A stretch of 64,000 nucleotides of DNA from DASRWT01 sp963748485 (GCA_963748485.1 CAVVJF010000022.1:186001-250000), one strand, 5' to 3'; shown: positions 27,979 to 39,664, counted from the first letter of the stretch. The notes: a model not told the origin generated them from the sequence alone. Numbers and translations: made by a program.

Positions 27979-28400
27979 AAAAAAGCACCAGAGAAGGCCT
28001 GTAAGCCGGGTCCTGTGAGCCGGGCTTTCGCCCGGCCCGACGATCATTTCTCTAGGACGCCGGTTACCCGGCGCCTCAAGCGGCCGTACCCGAGAGCGCC
28101 ACGCGGGCCGCGCTTCACCCGTGCGCCGAGCTCGCGCCCGACACCGGGATCGCTCTCCTATTTGACCTTGCTCCGGGTGGGGTTTACCGAGCCGGCGCGG
28201 TCACCCGCGCCGCTGGTGAGCTCTTACCTCACCGTTTCACCCTTACCGCGCGGCTCGCGCCGTGCGGCGGTTTGCTTTCTGTGGCACTGGTCCGTGGGGT
28301 CGCCCCCCCTGGCCGTTAGCCAGCACCCTGCCCTGCGGAGCCCGGACTTTCCTCCCGCGCGAGTTGCCCCACGCCGGCGATCGCCCGACCTTCTCTGGTG
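27979..28400 (-). ncRNA. rnpB: RNase P RNA (class A), with 3' terminator
   Basis: Read on the minus strand, the region holds the universal P4 5' strand GAGGAAAGTCCGGGCTC shortly after its 5' end, the conserved stretch around GGTAAGAGCTCACC, and near the 3' end GGCTTACAGGCC. The ends pair as helix P1: CACCAGAGAAGG at 28400-28389 with CCTTCTCTGGTG at 27997-27986. P1 is followed by six T (27984-27979), which together can act as an intrinsic terminator. The RNA is the catalytic subunit that matures tRNA 5' ends. It is transcribed in the same direction as, and just upstream of, the NRPS operon. Confidence 0.95.
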
Positions 28401-28696
28401 CCAGTCAAAGAGCGCGTCGCAACGAGGGAAAGTATAGCATTCGGAGGGCAGGGAGGCGGGGATGACCGGCGCCCGAATCGTCAAGGATCTCGACAGGTCG
28501 GGCCCACGTTTTCCCCCGAATCCACCTCCACGGTCCCGGCCGTAGACAGAGATGTCGGGGGTGGCCAGTCTCGCGAAGGAGGCTGGTCGCGGCGAGAAGC
28601 AGCGGTTCGAACACGTCATACCCCGTCGGGGCCGCCCACCATACAGGCCGCTCGTCGCCGGACGCGCGTCGGGCCCGAGCGGGGGAGACTGACGCC
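28401..28696. other. Intergenic region between rnpB and the DUF4394 gene
   Basis: A TATACT box on the minus strand at 28436-28431 could be the -10 of rnpB, although no good -35 precedes it. The remainder, up to the GGGGGAG ribosome site of the plus-strand gene at 28697, shows no open frame with coding character, no tRNA-like fold and no clear repeat. I see nothing else in it. Confidence 0.4.
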
Positions 28697-29617
28697 ATGC
28701 GTAGAACAGGGTTCTTACTCGCGGTGCTCTCGACGACCCTCCTGGCCGGCCCGGGTCCGGCGCTCGCCGAGACGATCTACGGACTCACGACCGACAACCG
28801 AATTTTCTCGTTCGACAGCGCCTCTCCGAACTCGATCTCGGCGTTTCGACCGGTGACGGGCCTCCCCGACGGCACCGCGCTGGTGGGTCTCGACTTTCGC
28901 CCGGCCACCCCGGGGGTGCTGGTCGGAGTGGGGCAGAACGGGAGCGGCGGCGGCGCGGTCTTCACCATCGACCGCTTCACCGGTGCGGCGACCCAGATCA
29001 ACAGCATTGCCACCCTTACCGGCACCGCGTTCGGCGTCGACTTCAATCCGGTGCCGGGCGCGCTCCGCATCGTGAGCAATGCCGACCAGAACCTGCGCAT
29101 CACCGCTGGCGGAGCCGGCGTGGTGAACACGGACGGCACGCTCAATCCCGGCGACCCGAACATCGTGGGCGCCGCGTACTCGAACAATGTCCCGGGCGGC
29201 GTGGGCGGGCAGACCACGCTCTACGACATCGATTCCGGGCTCGACCAGCTCCTCACGCAGGGCACCTTCAACTTCCCGCCCGGCGTGTCGCCCAATACCG
29301 GCACGCTCATCACGGTCGGAGGGCTGGGCGTGGACACGAACGAGCTCGTGGGCTTCGACATCTCGGGGCGCTCCGGGGTCGCGTTCGCGTCGCTGACGCC
29401 GGGGGGCGCGGAGGGGTCGAGCCTCTACGTGATTGATCTGCTCACCGGCGGCGCGACGCTGGTGGGCGCCATCGATGGCAACCTGTTCGTCCGAGACATC
29501 TCCGTGTCGAACGCGATCCCGCTCCCGGCGAGCTTCATCCTCGTCGCCGCGGGCGCGCTCGCCCTCGTAGCGGCGCGGCGGGGGCGCGCGGCGGTGGTTA
29601 CTTCCTCGGCGCGCTGA
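28697..29617 (+). CDS. DUF4394 secreted protein with VPLPA-CTERM-like sorting tail
   Basis: 306 residues. A Sec signal peptide (FLLAVLSTTLLAGPGPALA, cut before ETIYG) precedes a repetitive beta-rich domain of the DUF4394 type with IYGLTTDNRIFSFD, GLDFRPATPGVLVGVG and FGVDFNPVPGALRIVS. The C-terminus has the exosortase sorting pattern: IPLPASFIL, a hydrophobic helix, then ARRGR. Such proteins are processed and anchored or exported by exosortase systems in Gram-negative bacteria. No exosortase is in this window. The binding target or substrate of DUF4394 is unknown. Confidence 0.85.
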   Translation: MRRTGFLLAVLSTTLLAGPGPALAETIYGLTTDNRIFSFDSASPNSISAFRPVTGLPDGTALVGLDFRPATPGVLVGVGQNGSGGGAVFTIDRFTGAATQINSIATLTGTAFGVDFNPVPGALRIVSNADQNLRITAGGAGVVNTDGTLNPGDPNIVGAAYSNNVPGGVGGQTTLYDIDSGLDQLLTQGTFNFPPGVSPNTGTLITVGGLGVDTNELVGFDISGRSGVAFASLTPGGAEGSSLYVIDLLTGGATLVGAIDGNLFVRDISVSNAIPLPASFILVAAGALALVAARRGRAAVVTSSAR

Positions 29618-29705
29618 TTCCCTTGGTGTCGTGGACGAGGTGGCCGGCGGCCTTGCCGTGCTTGCGACAGGCGGCGAGGAGCCGGTCCACCGCGCGTCCC
29701 TGCGG
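29598..29705 (-). pseudogene. Possible C-terminal gene fragment
   Basis: Directly after the rnhA stop the minus strand continues open as DRLLAACRKHGKAAGHLVHD and on to a TAA at 29600-29598, but with no start codon of its own. The string resembles the C-terminal helix region of HpcH/HpaI-type aldolases. It overlaps the end of the DUF4394 gene on the other strand. It may be a deletion remnant or may be chance open frame. Confidence 0.25.
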
Positions 29706-30158
29706 TCAACGCGCGGGCGGCGCGTTGCCCACCAGCATGCGGTGGATGGCCTCGGTGGCGAGCCGATCGGCCCGCTCGTTCAGGGGAACGCCGCTGTGGC
29801 CGGCCACCTTGTGCCAGGCGACATCGTGCGCCTCCACTTCGGCGAGGAGCGCTTCCCAGAGATCGCGATTCTCCACCGGCTTTTTCTGCGCGTTTTTCCA
29901 GCCGTTCGCCTGCCAGCGCTCGTACCACTTGTCGCGGAAGCCGTTGATGACGTAGGCGCTGTCGGAGTAGACGTCGGCGGCCCGCCCGGGGGCGATGGCC
30001 CGGAGCCCTTGCAGGACGGCCGTCATCTCCATGCGCTGATTGGTGGAGTGGGGCTCGGCGCCGGAGATCTCGTGCTCGGTGCCCCCGTCGATGACGATGG
30101 CGGCCCAACCGCCCGGGCCCGGATTGCCGTGGCAGGCGCCGTCCGCGTAGATGGTGAC
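29706..30158 (-). CDS. rnhA: Ribonuclease HI
   Basis: About 150 residues. The four catalytic acids are present: Asp in YADGACHGNPGPGG, Glu in NQRMEMTAVLQGL, Asp in YSDSAYVING and Asp in NERADRLATEA; the basic handle region WQANGWKNAQKKP is also there. It removes RNA from RNA-DNA hybrids. The start is uncertain: homology begins at VTIYADG (GTC codon, about 30158) and no ATG, GTG or TTG lies in frame close upstream; the frame instead runs back out of phase through the zinc-ribbon gene. A small indel near 30160 or a non-canonical start is likely. Confidence 0.85.
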   Translation of the reverse strand, partial: VTIYADGACHGNPGPGGWAAIVIDGGTEHEISGAEPHSTNQRMEMTAVLQGLRAIAPGRAADVYSDSAYVINGFRDKWYERWQANGWKNAQKKPVENRDLWEALLAEVEAHDVAWHKVAGHSGVPLNERADRLATEAIHRMLVGNAPPAR

Positions 30159-30175
30159 GCGGGCGGAGGCGGCGA

Positions 30176-30883
30176 TTACGGCTGCCAGTAGAGGTAGCGC
30201 CCGCAGGACTCGCAGGCGAGCAAAGCGTTCTGCGCGCGCAATTCCTGGAGGCGCTGGGGCGTCACCGTCATGCGGCAGGCCCCGCAGAGGTTGGGCTTGA
30301 GCACCGGCACGATGGCCAGCCCCGCACGCGCGCGCAGGAGCCGGTCGTAGTCGGCGAGGACATTGGCGGGTAGGACGCGGGCGACCGACGCGCGCTCGCC
30401 CTTCACGCCGCCCAGCTCCGCCTCCACCGCGGCGAGCCGCTCGCGCAGAGACTTCTCCACGCCGGCCCCTTCGGTCTCGGCCGTCTTGAGGTGGCTCTCG
30501 GCATCCTTGATCTCGCCGGCGAGCCGCTCCTGCCGCTCCATCAAGGTGAGGATCTCCTCCTCGATCCGCGACTTCTGCTGCTTGACCTCCTCGATCTCGG
30601 TGAGGACGGCGGAGTATTCCTTGTTGGTCTTGACCTGGTAGAGCTGGCCCTCGTACTTCTGCCGCTTCACCTGGTTGTCCTCGAGGTCCTTCTCCTTGAC
30701 GCGCGTCTCCTTCCGAGCGGTGTCGAGGCCGGCCTTGGCGCCGTCTACCGTTTTCTTCGCGTCGGCGGTGCGGGCGCGCACCGCCTCGATCTCCTTGGGG
30801 AGCTTCGTCGCTTCGGCCTCGAGCCCGGCGATGCGGGTGTCGAAGGCCTGCAGCTCGATGAGCGTCTTCAGCTGGCCGTCCAC
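30176..30883 (-). CDS. Coiled-coil zinc-ribbon protein (CT398/C4-type zinc ribbon family)
   Basis: 235 residues. Residues 10 to about 165 form a long heptad-rich coiled-coil hairpin (ELQAFDTRIAGLEAEATKLP, VKTNKEYSAVLTEIEEVKQQ), and the C-terminus is a four-cysteine ribbon, CGACRMTV and CESCGRYLYW. The block QLYQVKTNKEYSAV is the family hallmark. The family is widespread and often sits next to rnhA or DNA metabolism genes; CT398 of Chlamydia binds sigma-54 and transport proteins. The function here is not established. rnhA follows almost immediately. Confidence 0.85.
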   Translation of the reverse strand: MDGQLKTLIELQAFDTRIAGLEAEATKLPKEIEAVRARTADAKKTVDGAKAGLDTARKETRVKEKDLEDNQVKRQKYEGQLYQVKTNKEYSAVLTEIEEVKQQKSRIEEEILTLMERQERLAGEIKDAESHLKTAETEGAGVEKSLRERLAAVEAELGGVKGERASVARVLPANVLADYDRLLRARAGLAIVPVLKPNLCGACRMTVTPQRLQELRAQNALLACESCGRYLYWQP

Positions 30884-30899
30884 GGCACCTCTCCGGAGT

Positions 30900-30975
30900 T
30901 GGTGGGCCCACTTGGACTCGAACCAAGACCTGACCGGTTATGAGCCGGGCGCTCTGCCAATTGAGCTATGGGCCC
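30900..30975 (-). tRNA. tRNA-Met (CAT anticodon), CCA encoded
   Basis: 76 bases on the minus strand. Acceptor GGGCCCA pairs with TGGGCCC, discriminator A, and CCA is encoded at 30902-30900. The D arm is AGCTCAATTGGCAGAGC, the anticodon stem-loop CCGGCTCATAACCGG gives CAT, and the T arm is TTGGTTCGAGTCCAA. The elongator methionine tRNA fits best. A lysidine-modified tRNA-Ile2 also has CAT and cannot be excluded by eye; the initiator is disfavoured because the acceptor has a paired 1-72 position. Confidence 0.92.
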
Positions 30976-30992
30976 GGGCGTGATGGTAGCGC

Positions 30993-32783
<1,791 letters not shown>

Positions 32784-32807
32784 GCCTGGTGCGTCTCCTC
32801 GATGAGG

Positions 32808-34703
32808 TTAGGGTCGGGCGCCCGGTGCCGGTCCCGGGTCTCCCGGCGCGCGAGGCGCCGTGAGCTCTCTCACGGCCTCGGCGGCTTGATGCACGGATTT
32901 GAATTGGTCGTTGTCAACGGGATGGGCGGCGTCGCCCGCCGCCTGCGCTTCCGTGATGGACTGGGTGGCCCGTCGAAGCTCGCGCTTCGCCTGGCGGGTC
33001 TCGAAGCGGCGGCCGAAGTCACGAATCTGCTGCGCCACGTCGGGCAGGTCGCGCTCCTCCACGAGCAGGCTCGCGAGCAGCGCCCGCTCGGCGTCGCCCG
33101 GCAGCTCGTGCATGAGCTCTTCCGCGGGCCGCGTGGGCGCGCGACGCAGGGCGGCGAGGAGCGCACGCAGGCCGGGGTGGGTGAGGTCGCCCTCATCCAC
33201 GCTCTGCAGTAGTACGGCCCGCGCTTCCTCGACACGAAGCAGGAGGAGCAACAGATCGCGCTCCACGAGGCCGGGCGCGGGCCAGCCGGCGGCGGCGGCG
33301 GTGGAGCCCACGGCCGGCCGGGGGAAGCGCGACTGGGTCAGCCGGGCCCGCTGGAGCTGCTGGGCTTCGATCCAGAGCTGCGTGGCGTCCACCCGCAGAT
33401 CGCGCGCGGCCTGGGCGGCGAGGGTAGTGGCTTCCTCGGCGTTGGGTACCTTGGAGAGGATCAGGGCGACCCGCGCGTGCGCGGTGGCCCGGCCCCGCGC
33501 CGTCGAGAGATCCTCCTCGGTGAGGGCCTGCTCCATGACGAAGGACAGGATACTCCGGGCGGCCTCGAGGCGCGACTTGAAGGCGGAGGGGCCCTCGGCC
33601 CGCAGGAGGCTGTCCGGATCGTGGCCGGGAGGGAGCACGGCGACCTTGACGGGGAAGTAGCCGCTGCGCTCGAAGCCGCCGGTGCGCGAGACCGTCCAGG
33701 CGAGCCCCTGGACGTCCATGGTGTCGGACATCATCTCCTCGAGTCGCGCGGAGGCCTTCTGCCCGGCGGCGTCCGCATCGAACACCGCCACGATCTCCTC
33801 GGCATTGCGCTGGAGCAGTCCGAGCTGGGCGGCGGTGAACGCGGTGCCCAGGGCCGCCACCGTCTCCGTGAAGCCGTGCTGATGCGCCATCAGGCAGTCC
33901 AGGTAGCCTTCGACCACGATGGCGCGGTTGCGCTCGCGAATGAGGGGCTTGGCGAGATCGAGGCCGTAGAGGGTCTGACCCTTTGTGTACAGCGGGGTCT
34001 CCGGCGAGTTGATGTACTTCACCTCGTCGGGTCCCAGCGCGCGGCCCCCGAATGCGACCACCCGGCCCTGTGGGTCACGGATCGAGAACATCAACCGACC
34101 CCGGAAGCGATCGTAGAAGCCGCTGGCGTTCTGCCGCGGGAGCACGAGGCCGGCCTGCGACAGGAGCTCCTCGCCGATCCCGTTGCGCCGCATGAAGGCG
34201 AGGAGGTTGTCCCATCCTTCGGGCGCGTACCCCAGTCCGAAGCGGCGGGCGACGTCCTCCGCCACGCCCCGGCCCTCGAGATAGCGGCGCGCCTTTTCAG
34301 CGCCGGTGTCGCCGGGGGCCCACAGGGCCTCCCCGTAGAACTGGGCGGCCCGCGCCATCGTCGCGCGCAGGCCCTCGAGACGCCCATCTTGGGCGCGCTC
34401 GGCGCGCTCGGTCGGGAGGGCCACGCCCGTGCGCTCGGCGAGGGCCCGGACCGCTTCGGGGAAGTCGAGACGCTCCTGCTTCCGCAGGAAGCTGAAGGCG
34501 TCGCCTCCCGCCTTGCAGCCGAAGCAGTGGAAGATGCCCTTCTTTGGGTTGACCGTGAAGGACGGGGTCTTCTCGTTGTGGAAGGGGCAGAGGCCCTTCC
34601 AGTTCTCGCCGGCCCGCTTGAGCTTCACCCACTGGCCCACCAGCTCGACGATGTCCACCCGGGAGCGGATCTCTTCGAGGAGGTCGGGGGTGAAGCCGGC
34701 CAT
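32808..34703 (-). CDS. dnaG: DNA primase DnaG
   Basis: 631 residues. Zinc-binding domain with C39, H42, C60 and C63 (LCPFHNEKTPSF, IFHCFGCKAGG), RNA-polymerase core with the TOPRIM motifs VVEGYLDCLMAHQ and VFDADAAGQK, and a C-terminal helicase-binding domain. It makes primers for replication with DnaB (59885). ATG 34703 overlaps the last base of the upstream mutS2 stop (TGATG). The frame is open far upstream (to 35108), so part of broken mutS2 is fused in phase with dnaG, but homology to primase begins only at MAGFTPDLLEE. Confidence 0.96.
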   Translation of the reverse strand: MAGFTPDLLEEIRSRVDIVELVGQWVKLKRAGENWKGLCPFHNEKTPSFTVNPKKGIFHCFGCKAGGDAFSFLRKQERLDFPEAVRALAERTGVALPTERAERAQDGRLEGLRATMARAAQFYGEALWAPGDTGAEKARRYLEGRGVAEDVARRFGLGYAPEGWDNLLAFMRRNGIGEELLSQAGLVLPRQNASGFYDRFRGRLMFSIRDPQGRVVAFGGRALGPDEVKYINSPETPLYTKGQTLYGLDLAKPLIRERNRAIVVEGYLDCLMAHQHGFTETVAALGTAFTAAQLGLLQRNAEEIVAVFDADAAGQKASARLEEMMSDTMDVQGLAWTVSRTGGFERSGYFPVKVAVLPPGHDPDSLLRAEGPSAFKSRLEAARSILSFVMEQALTEEDLSTARGRATAHARVALILSKVPNAEEATTLAAQAARDLRVDATQLWIEAQQLQRARLTQSRFPRPAVGSTAAAAGWPAPGLVERDLLLLLLRVEEARAVLLQSVDEGDLTHPGLRALLAALRRAPTRPAEELMHELPGDAERALLASLLVEERDLPDVAQQIRDFGRRFETRQAKRELRRATQSITEAQAAGDAAHPVDNDQFKSVHQAAEAVRELTAPRAPGDPGPAPGARP

Positions 34704-37116
34704 CACGCCGTTCTCAGCTGGGCCACGGTGGCGCCCTCGCCGCCCTCGTGCAAGGCGCCCGATCGGTGCGCCGCGACCAGCGGATGGCCGGCGAGTAGCT
34801 CGTGCACCGCGCGGCGCAGCCTGCCCGTTCCCTTGCCGTGAATGATGCGGACGGTGGGCAGCCCGGCCAGGAAGGCGTCGTCGAGGTACTTCTCGAGGGC
34901 TTCCCGGGCCTCGTCGGCGGTGCGCCCGATGAGATGCAGCTCGGAGCCGATGTCTCCCCTCACCCGGCCCTCTCCCCGGGGGAGAGAGGGCGAACCAGCT
35001 CCCTCTCCCTTCCAAGGAGAGGGTAGGGGTGAGGGTGCTCTCCGCGCTGCGCTGGACGACGCGCAGCGCGCGCGCGGGTACCTTCACCGTCACCGCGCCC
35101 GCTCGCACCGTGGCGGTGCCCCCGTCAGCTCAACGACGTCTCCCTTGAGCCCCAGATGGGCGATGGTAACCCGGTCGCCGGGCAGCGGGACCAGCCCCGC
35201 GTCACCGGACGCCGGATCCGGATCGGGCGTCGGCATCGCCACGCGCTGTCCGGCGTCGCGCAGCCGGCTCCGGCTGGCCTCGAGGCTCTTGCGCGTCCGC
35301 TCGCCGCGCTTGAGGGTATCCCATTCGGCGTTGACGGCGCGGCGGACGTCGGCGACGAGCTTCTGCGCCTCCGCCTGCGCCCGCGCGACGGTGTCGCGCG
35401 CGCTCGCGCGCGCGGCGTCCGCCTCCGCCTGCGCGCGGCGGAGCAGCGCCGCGCTGTCCAGCTCGCGCTTCTCGATCACCGCGGCGCGCTCGGCCTCTCG
35501 CCGGTCCCGCGCGTCGAGGCGCGCGATCAGCTCCTGGAGCGCGCGCTGCTGGGTGGAGCGATGACCGCGCGCGCGCTCGATGAGAGCCGGCGGCAGCCCC
35601 AGCCGGGCGCCGATCGCCAGCGCGTAGCTCTGGCCCGGGCGGTCGTAGACGAGCCGGAAGGTCGGCTCGAGGCGCTCACCGTCGAACTCCACGGAGGCAT
35701 TGCGCGCCCGCGTATCGGTGGCGGCGAAGGCCTTGAGCGGCTCGAGATGGGTGGAGGCGACGCAAAGGGCACCCCGCGAGGCGAGCTCTTCGAGGACGGC
35801 CTGGGCGAGCGCGGCGCCGTCGTCGGGATCGGTGCCCGCGCCCGAGCTCGTCGAGGAGCACCAGCGAGTCGGCGTCGACGTGGTCGAGGACCTCGCGGAG
35901 GGGCCTGACGAAGGCGGAGAACGTCGAGAGGTTCTCCGCCACGCTCTGCTCGTCGCCGATGATGGCGAAGAGGCGGCTCACGCGGGGAAGCCGGGCGCCC
36001 TCGCGGGCGGGCAGGTGCAGGCCCGCCTGCGCCATCATCGCGAAGAGGCCGAGGGTCTTCAGCGCCACCGTCTTGCCGCCCGCATTGGGGCCCGTGATGA
36101 CGAGCAGCGGGTGCTCGGCGTCGAGGCGCAGGTCCACGGGGACCACCGCGCGCTCGGGCGCACCGTCGCGCCGCTCCCAGCCCTGCGCGAGCAGCAGGGG
36201 GTGCCGCGCGTCGCGCACGTCCACGACGCGCTCCAGCGAGCAGACGGGCTCGGTGGCGCTCATTCGCTCGGCCAGTTCAGCGCGGGCGAAGACGAGATCC
36301 GCCTCGCCGATGCCGTCCACCAGGCGCGTGAGCTCGGGCAAGGCCTCGCGAACGGCGTCGGTGAGGGCGGCGAGGACGCGGAGCACCTCGACCTCCTCGT
36401 CGCGCGTGAGATCGGCCACTTGATTGTTGTCCTCAACCACGGACTCCGGCTCCACGAAGAGGGTGGCCCCGCTCTGGCTGCGGTCGTGGACGATGCCCCG
36501 GAAGCGGCCCTTCGCCCCCGCCAGCACCGGGAGCACGTAACGGCCGTGGCGGACGGTGACGTAGCGCTCCTGGAACAGCGCGTCCGCCCCGGGCTGCTGG
36601 AAGAAGCCCTCGAGCCGCTTGACGAGGTCACGCCGCAGCTCGCGGAGGCGGGCCCGGATGCGCCGAAGCGCGGGGCTGGCCTCGTCGCGCAGGCTCCCGT
36701 CCGGCTCCAGGGTGTGCCGCAGCCGATCGCGGAGCGGCTCCACGGAGGGCAGTGCCCCTAGCATGTGGCGCAAGCTCGGGGACCACCGGAAGGAGGCTAC
36801 GACCGTATCCGGCCAGGCGGCCGGCCGCCTCGAGGAGCGGGATGAGCTCGACCAGCTCCGTGCCTTCGACGACGGCGCCGACCGTGCGCGCCCGTTCCAG
36901 CGTGTCCCGGACGTCGGGGATGACCTCCCAGGGCGGCCGCCCCACGGCGTCCAACGCAGTTCGGCGCCTGGCGTGTCTCCGCCAGGGCCGCCTGTATCCA
37001 CGGCAGGTCGGTGGAAGGCTCGAGGCCGAGCGCCCGTTCCCGACCCATGAGGGTGTGCGTGTCCCGGGCGAGGAGGCCCTGGACCTGGGCCCACTCGACC
37101 CCGCTGCCGCCGGCAA
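34703..37116 (-). pseudogene. mutS2: mutS2 (MutS-like ATPase with Smr domain), broken by several frameshifts and a repeat
   Basis: Pieces in order cover a whole MutS2. N-terminus: VEWAQVQGLLARDTHTLMGR. Clamp regions follow (VIPDVRDTLERARTVGAVVE, then SLRDEASPALRRIRARLREL). The ATPase has Walker A TGPNAGGKTVALK, Walker B LVLLDELG, then AGTDPDDGAALAQ. The linker and Smr domain carry DIGSELHLIGRTADEA and IIHGKGTGRLRRAV. Frame changes fall near 37101, 36975, 36745, 35840 and 35118, and a palindromic repeat at 34954-35036 separates linker from Smr domain and shifts the frame again. The site near 35118 is a G run short by one; the others are not simple homopolymers. MutS2 acts in recombination control and ribosome rescue. 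Probably inactive, unless the sequence is poor here. Confidence 0.8.
34954..35036. repeat. Palindromic repeat (double hairpin), copy 2, inside mutS2
   Basis: The outer arms are CCCCTCACCC and GGGGTGAGGG. Inside lie two hairpins: CCCTCTCCCC/GGGGGAGAGAGGG and CCCTCTCCCTTCC/AAGGAGAGGG, with a short gaaccagct spacer between them. The words match the single hairpin at 245-289. It sits exactly between the MutS2 linker and its Smr domain, in a place where no repeat belongs, and its length is not a multiple of three relative to the flanking frames. Confidence 0.85.
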
Positions 37117-37311
37117 CTAATCGGAGAACCGCTCGCGTTTCTTGGCCTTCTTCCGCGCCGCCAGCGTCTTTCGCTTCCGCTTGACGCTGGGCTTCTCGTA
37201 GTGCTGGCGCTTGCGCAGCTCCGACATGAGCCCGGCCTTCTCGCACTGCTTCTTGAAGCGCTTCAGTGCGTTCTCGAAGGACTCGTCGGGCTCCACGATG
37301 ACCTTGGTCAC
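37117..37311 (-). CDS. rpsU: Ribosomal protein bS21
   Basis: 64 residues from a GTG start preceded by GGAGAGGGGGG. TKVIVEPDESFENALKRFKK and the basic tail (RKRQHYEKPSVKRKRK, then KKAKKRERFSD) are typical. It is a small-subunit protein near the anti-Shine-Dalgarno region of 16S rRNA. The stop is immediately followed by the TTG that probably starts mutS2, so the operon reads rpsU-mutS2-dnaG-rpoD. Confidence 0.95.
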   Translation of the reverse strand: MTKVIVEPDESFENALKRFKKQCEKAGLMSELRKRQHYEKPSVKRKRKTLAARKKAKKRERFSD

Positions 37312-37373
37312 TCACGTCCCCCCTCTCCGGGACCGAAACGGGCAACGGATGGCTAAACGACAACTGTATAACA

Positions 37374-37390
37374 CGGCCCCCGGGGGGCCG
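37374..37390 (-). terminator. GC hairpin between pth and rpsU
   Basis: CGGCCCCC followed by GGGGGGCCG forms a compact hairpin just after the pth stop on the minus strand. It has no T run; TTATACAGTT follows and could instead belong to an rpsU promoter. Weak evidence for termination. Confidence 0.3.
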
Positions 37391-37395
37391 CAATC

Positions 37396-37956
37396 TCACG
37401 CGTCCTCGCGGCGGTCGAGAAGCTTGATGGCCTGTTGAGCGGCCTCCTCGCAGGCCCCGTCCACGACCTCGTGCTCCTCCGGATAGAACGCGGAGAGCAC
37501 ATGGTCGACCACGTCCTCGCGGCCCCGCCGGGACCCGGCGGTCGGCTCCGGACGGCCGATGCCGATCTTCACGCGCCGCACCGCGTCGGTGCCCAGAGCC
37601 TCGATGAGCGACCGCACCCCGTTATGTCCCCCCGCGCTGCCCGTCATGCGGACGCGCACCGTCCCAAGGGGCAAGTCCAGATCGTCGAACACCACGATGA
37701 GATCGGCGGGCCCCAGGTGGAGACGCCGGGCCAGGCGCGCCACCGCGGAGCCGCTCTCGTTCATGAACGACTGCGGCTTGACGAGATAAACGGGCTCGCC
37801 GTGCCAGCGTGCCGGCGCCACGAGGTGTCCCCCGTCGCGTGCGAAGCGCGCCCGCAGCGTCCGGGCGATCCCGTCGAGGACACGCGCCCCCACGTTGTGG
37901 CGCGTGTCCCGATACTCCGGGCCGGGGTTGCCCAGCCCGACGATGGCCTGCGCCAC
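37396..37956 (-). CDS. pth: Peptidyl-tRNA hydrolase
   Basis: 186 residues from a GTG directly abutting the rplY stop. Catalytic and substrate residues are visible in VGLGNPGPEYRDTRHNVG (Asn and His), the YLVKPQSFMNESG loop, and the Asp in VVFDDLDLPLG; GSAGGHNGVRSLIEALG is the family block. It recycles peptidyl-tRNA released from stalled ribosomes. The order prs-rplY-pth is conserved in many bacteria. Confidence 0.96.
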   Translation of the reverse strand: MAQAIVGLGNPGPEYRDTRHNVGARVLDGIARTLRARFARDGGHLVAPARWHGEPVYLVKPQSFMNESGSAVARLARRLHLGPADLIVVFDDLDLPLGTVRVRMTGSAGGHNGVRSLIEALGTDAVRRVKIGIGRPEPTAGSRRGREDVVDHVLSAFYPEEHEVVDGACEEAAQQAIKLLDRREDA

Positions 37957-38649
37957 TTACTTCTTCTTCGCGTCCTTGTCCTTCTCGTCGCCCGCTTCTT
38001 CCTTGGGCTTCCGCTCGGTGAGGACCTCGGGCTCGGCCGGTGTCGCCGCCACCACACCCGTCGCCGGCGCCGCCACGACCTCCTCCTCCGCCAGGGGCGG
38101 CGCCACCGTAGCCACGGCCTGCGCGGCGTCGGTGAGGACGCGCACGCCTTCGGGCACGGGCAACTGGCCGACCGTGAAGACGTCGCCGATCGCGAGGTTG
38201 GAGACGTCCGCAGTGAGGGCCTCCGGGATCTGCCCGGGCAGACAGGAGACCTGCACTTCGCGGAGGATCATCTCGAGGATGCCCTTGGTCTCACGCACGC
38301 CCACGGCGTCGCCGACGTGACGCAGCGGCACCGTCACCTGGATGGCCCGATCCATGGCCACTTCCTGCAGGTCCACGTGCACCAGGTCTTCGGTGACCGG
38401 ATCGAGCTGCATGTCGCGGATGATGGCCATCCGCTTGTCGGTCGACGTCCCGAAGGCCAGCTGAACGAGCTGCGTGCCGCCCTCGTGGCCGTGGATCAGC
38501 CGGAAGATGTCCTTGGGGTTGACGGTGACGTTGACGGGAGCGGCCCCGCCGTAGAGGACGGCGGGCACGCGGCCGGCCCGGCGGAGGCGCTTGGCCACTT
38601 CCTTGCCGGTCCCCTCACGCTTCTCGATGGTCAGTGCGCGGATTTCCAT
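37957..38649 (-). CDS. rplY: Ribosomal protein bL25, long CTC/TL5 form
   Basis: 230 residues. The N-terminal 5S-rRNA-binding domain (EKREGTGKEVAKRLRRAGRV, LYGG) is followed by the second beta domain of the CTC family (VHVDLQEVAMDRAIQVTVPL). The tail, from about residue 185, is Ala/Val/Pro rich and ends with charged Lys-rich residues (DEKDKDAKKK). Located between prs and pth as usual. Confidence 0.95.
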   Translation of the reverse strand: MEIRALTIEKREGTGKEVAKRLRRAGRVPAVLYGGAAPVNVTVNPKDIFRLIHGHEGGTQLVQLAFGTSTDKRMAIIRDMQLDPVTEDLVHVDLQEVAMDRAIQVTVPLRHVGDAVGVRETKGILEMILREVQVSCLPGQIPEALTADVSNLAIGDVFTVGQLPVPEGVRVLTDAAQAVATVAPPLAEEEVVAAPATGVVAATPAEPEVLTERKPKEEAGDEKDKDAKKK

Positions 38650-38679
38650 GACGGCAGCGTCCTTTCCTTTCTGCTGTGG

Positions 38680-39621
<942 letters not shown>

Positions 39622-39664
39622 CGGCTATCCCCTCGCCAGGTCGATCCGACTGAAATGCCCACGG

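Noticed and set aside
30900..30975. Initiator or Ile2 tRNA for the CAT tRNA
   Set aside because: The 1-72 pair is closed, which argues against initiator; Ile2 cannot be strictly excluded but the elongator Met pattern fits better.
34704..35108. A 135-residue N-terminal extension of DnaG
   Set aside because: It consists of a mutS2 linker piece, the palindromic repeat in translation and an out-of-frame Smr region; primase homology starts at ATG 34703.
37374..37390. Strong intrinsic terminator after pth
   Set aside because: The hairpin is good but no T run follows on the minus strand, so it is kept only as a weak call.
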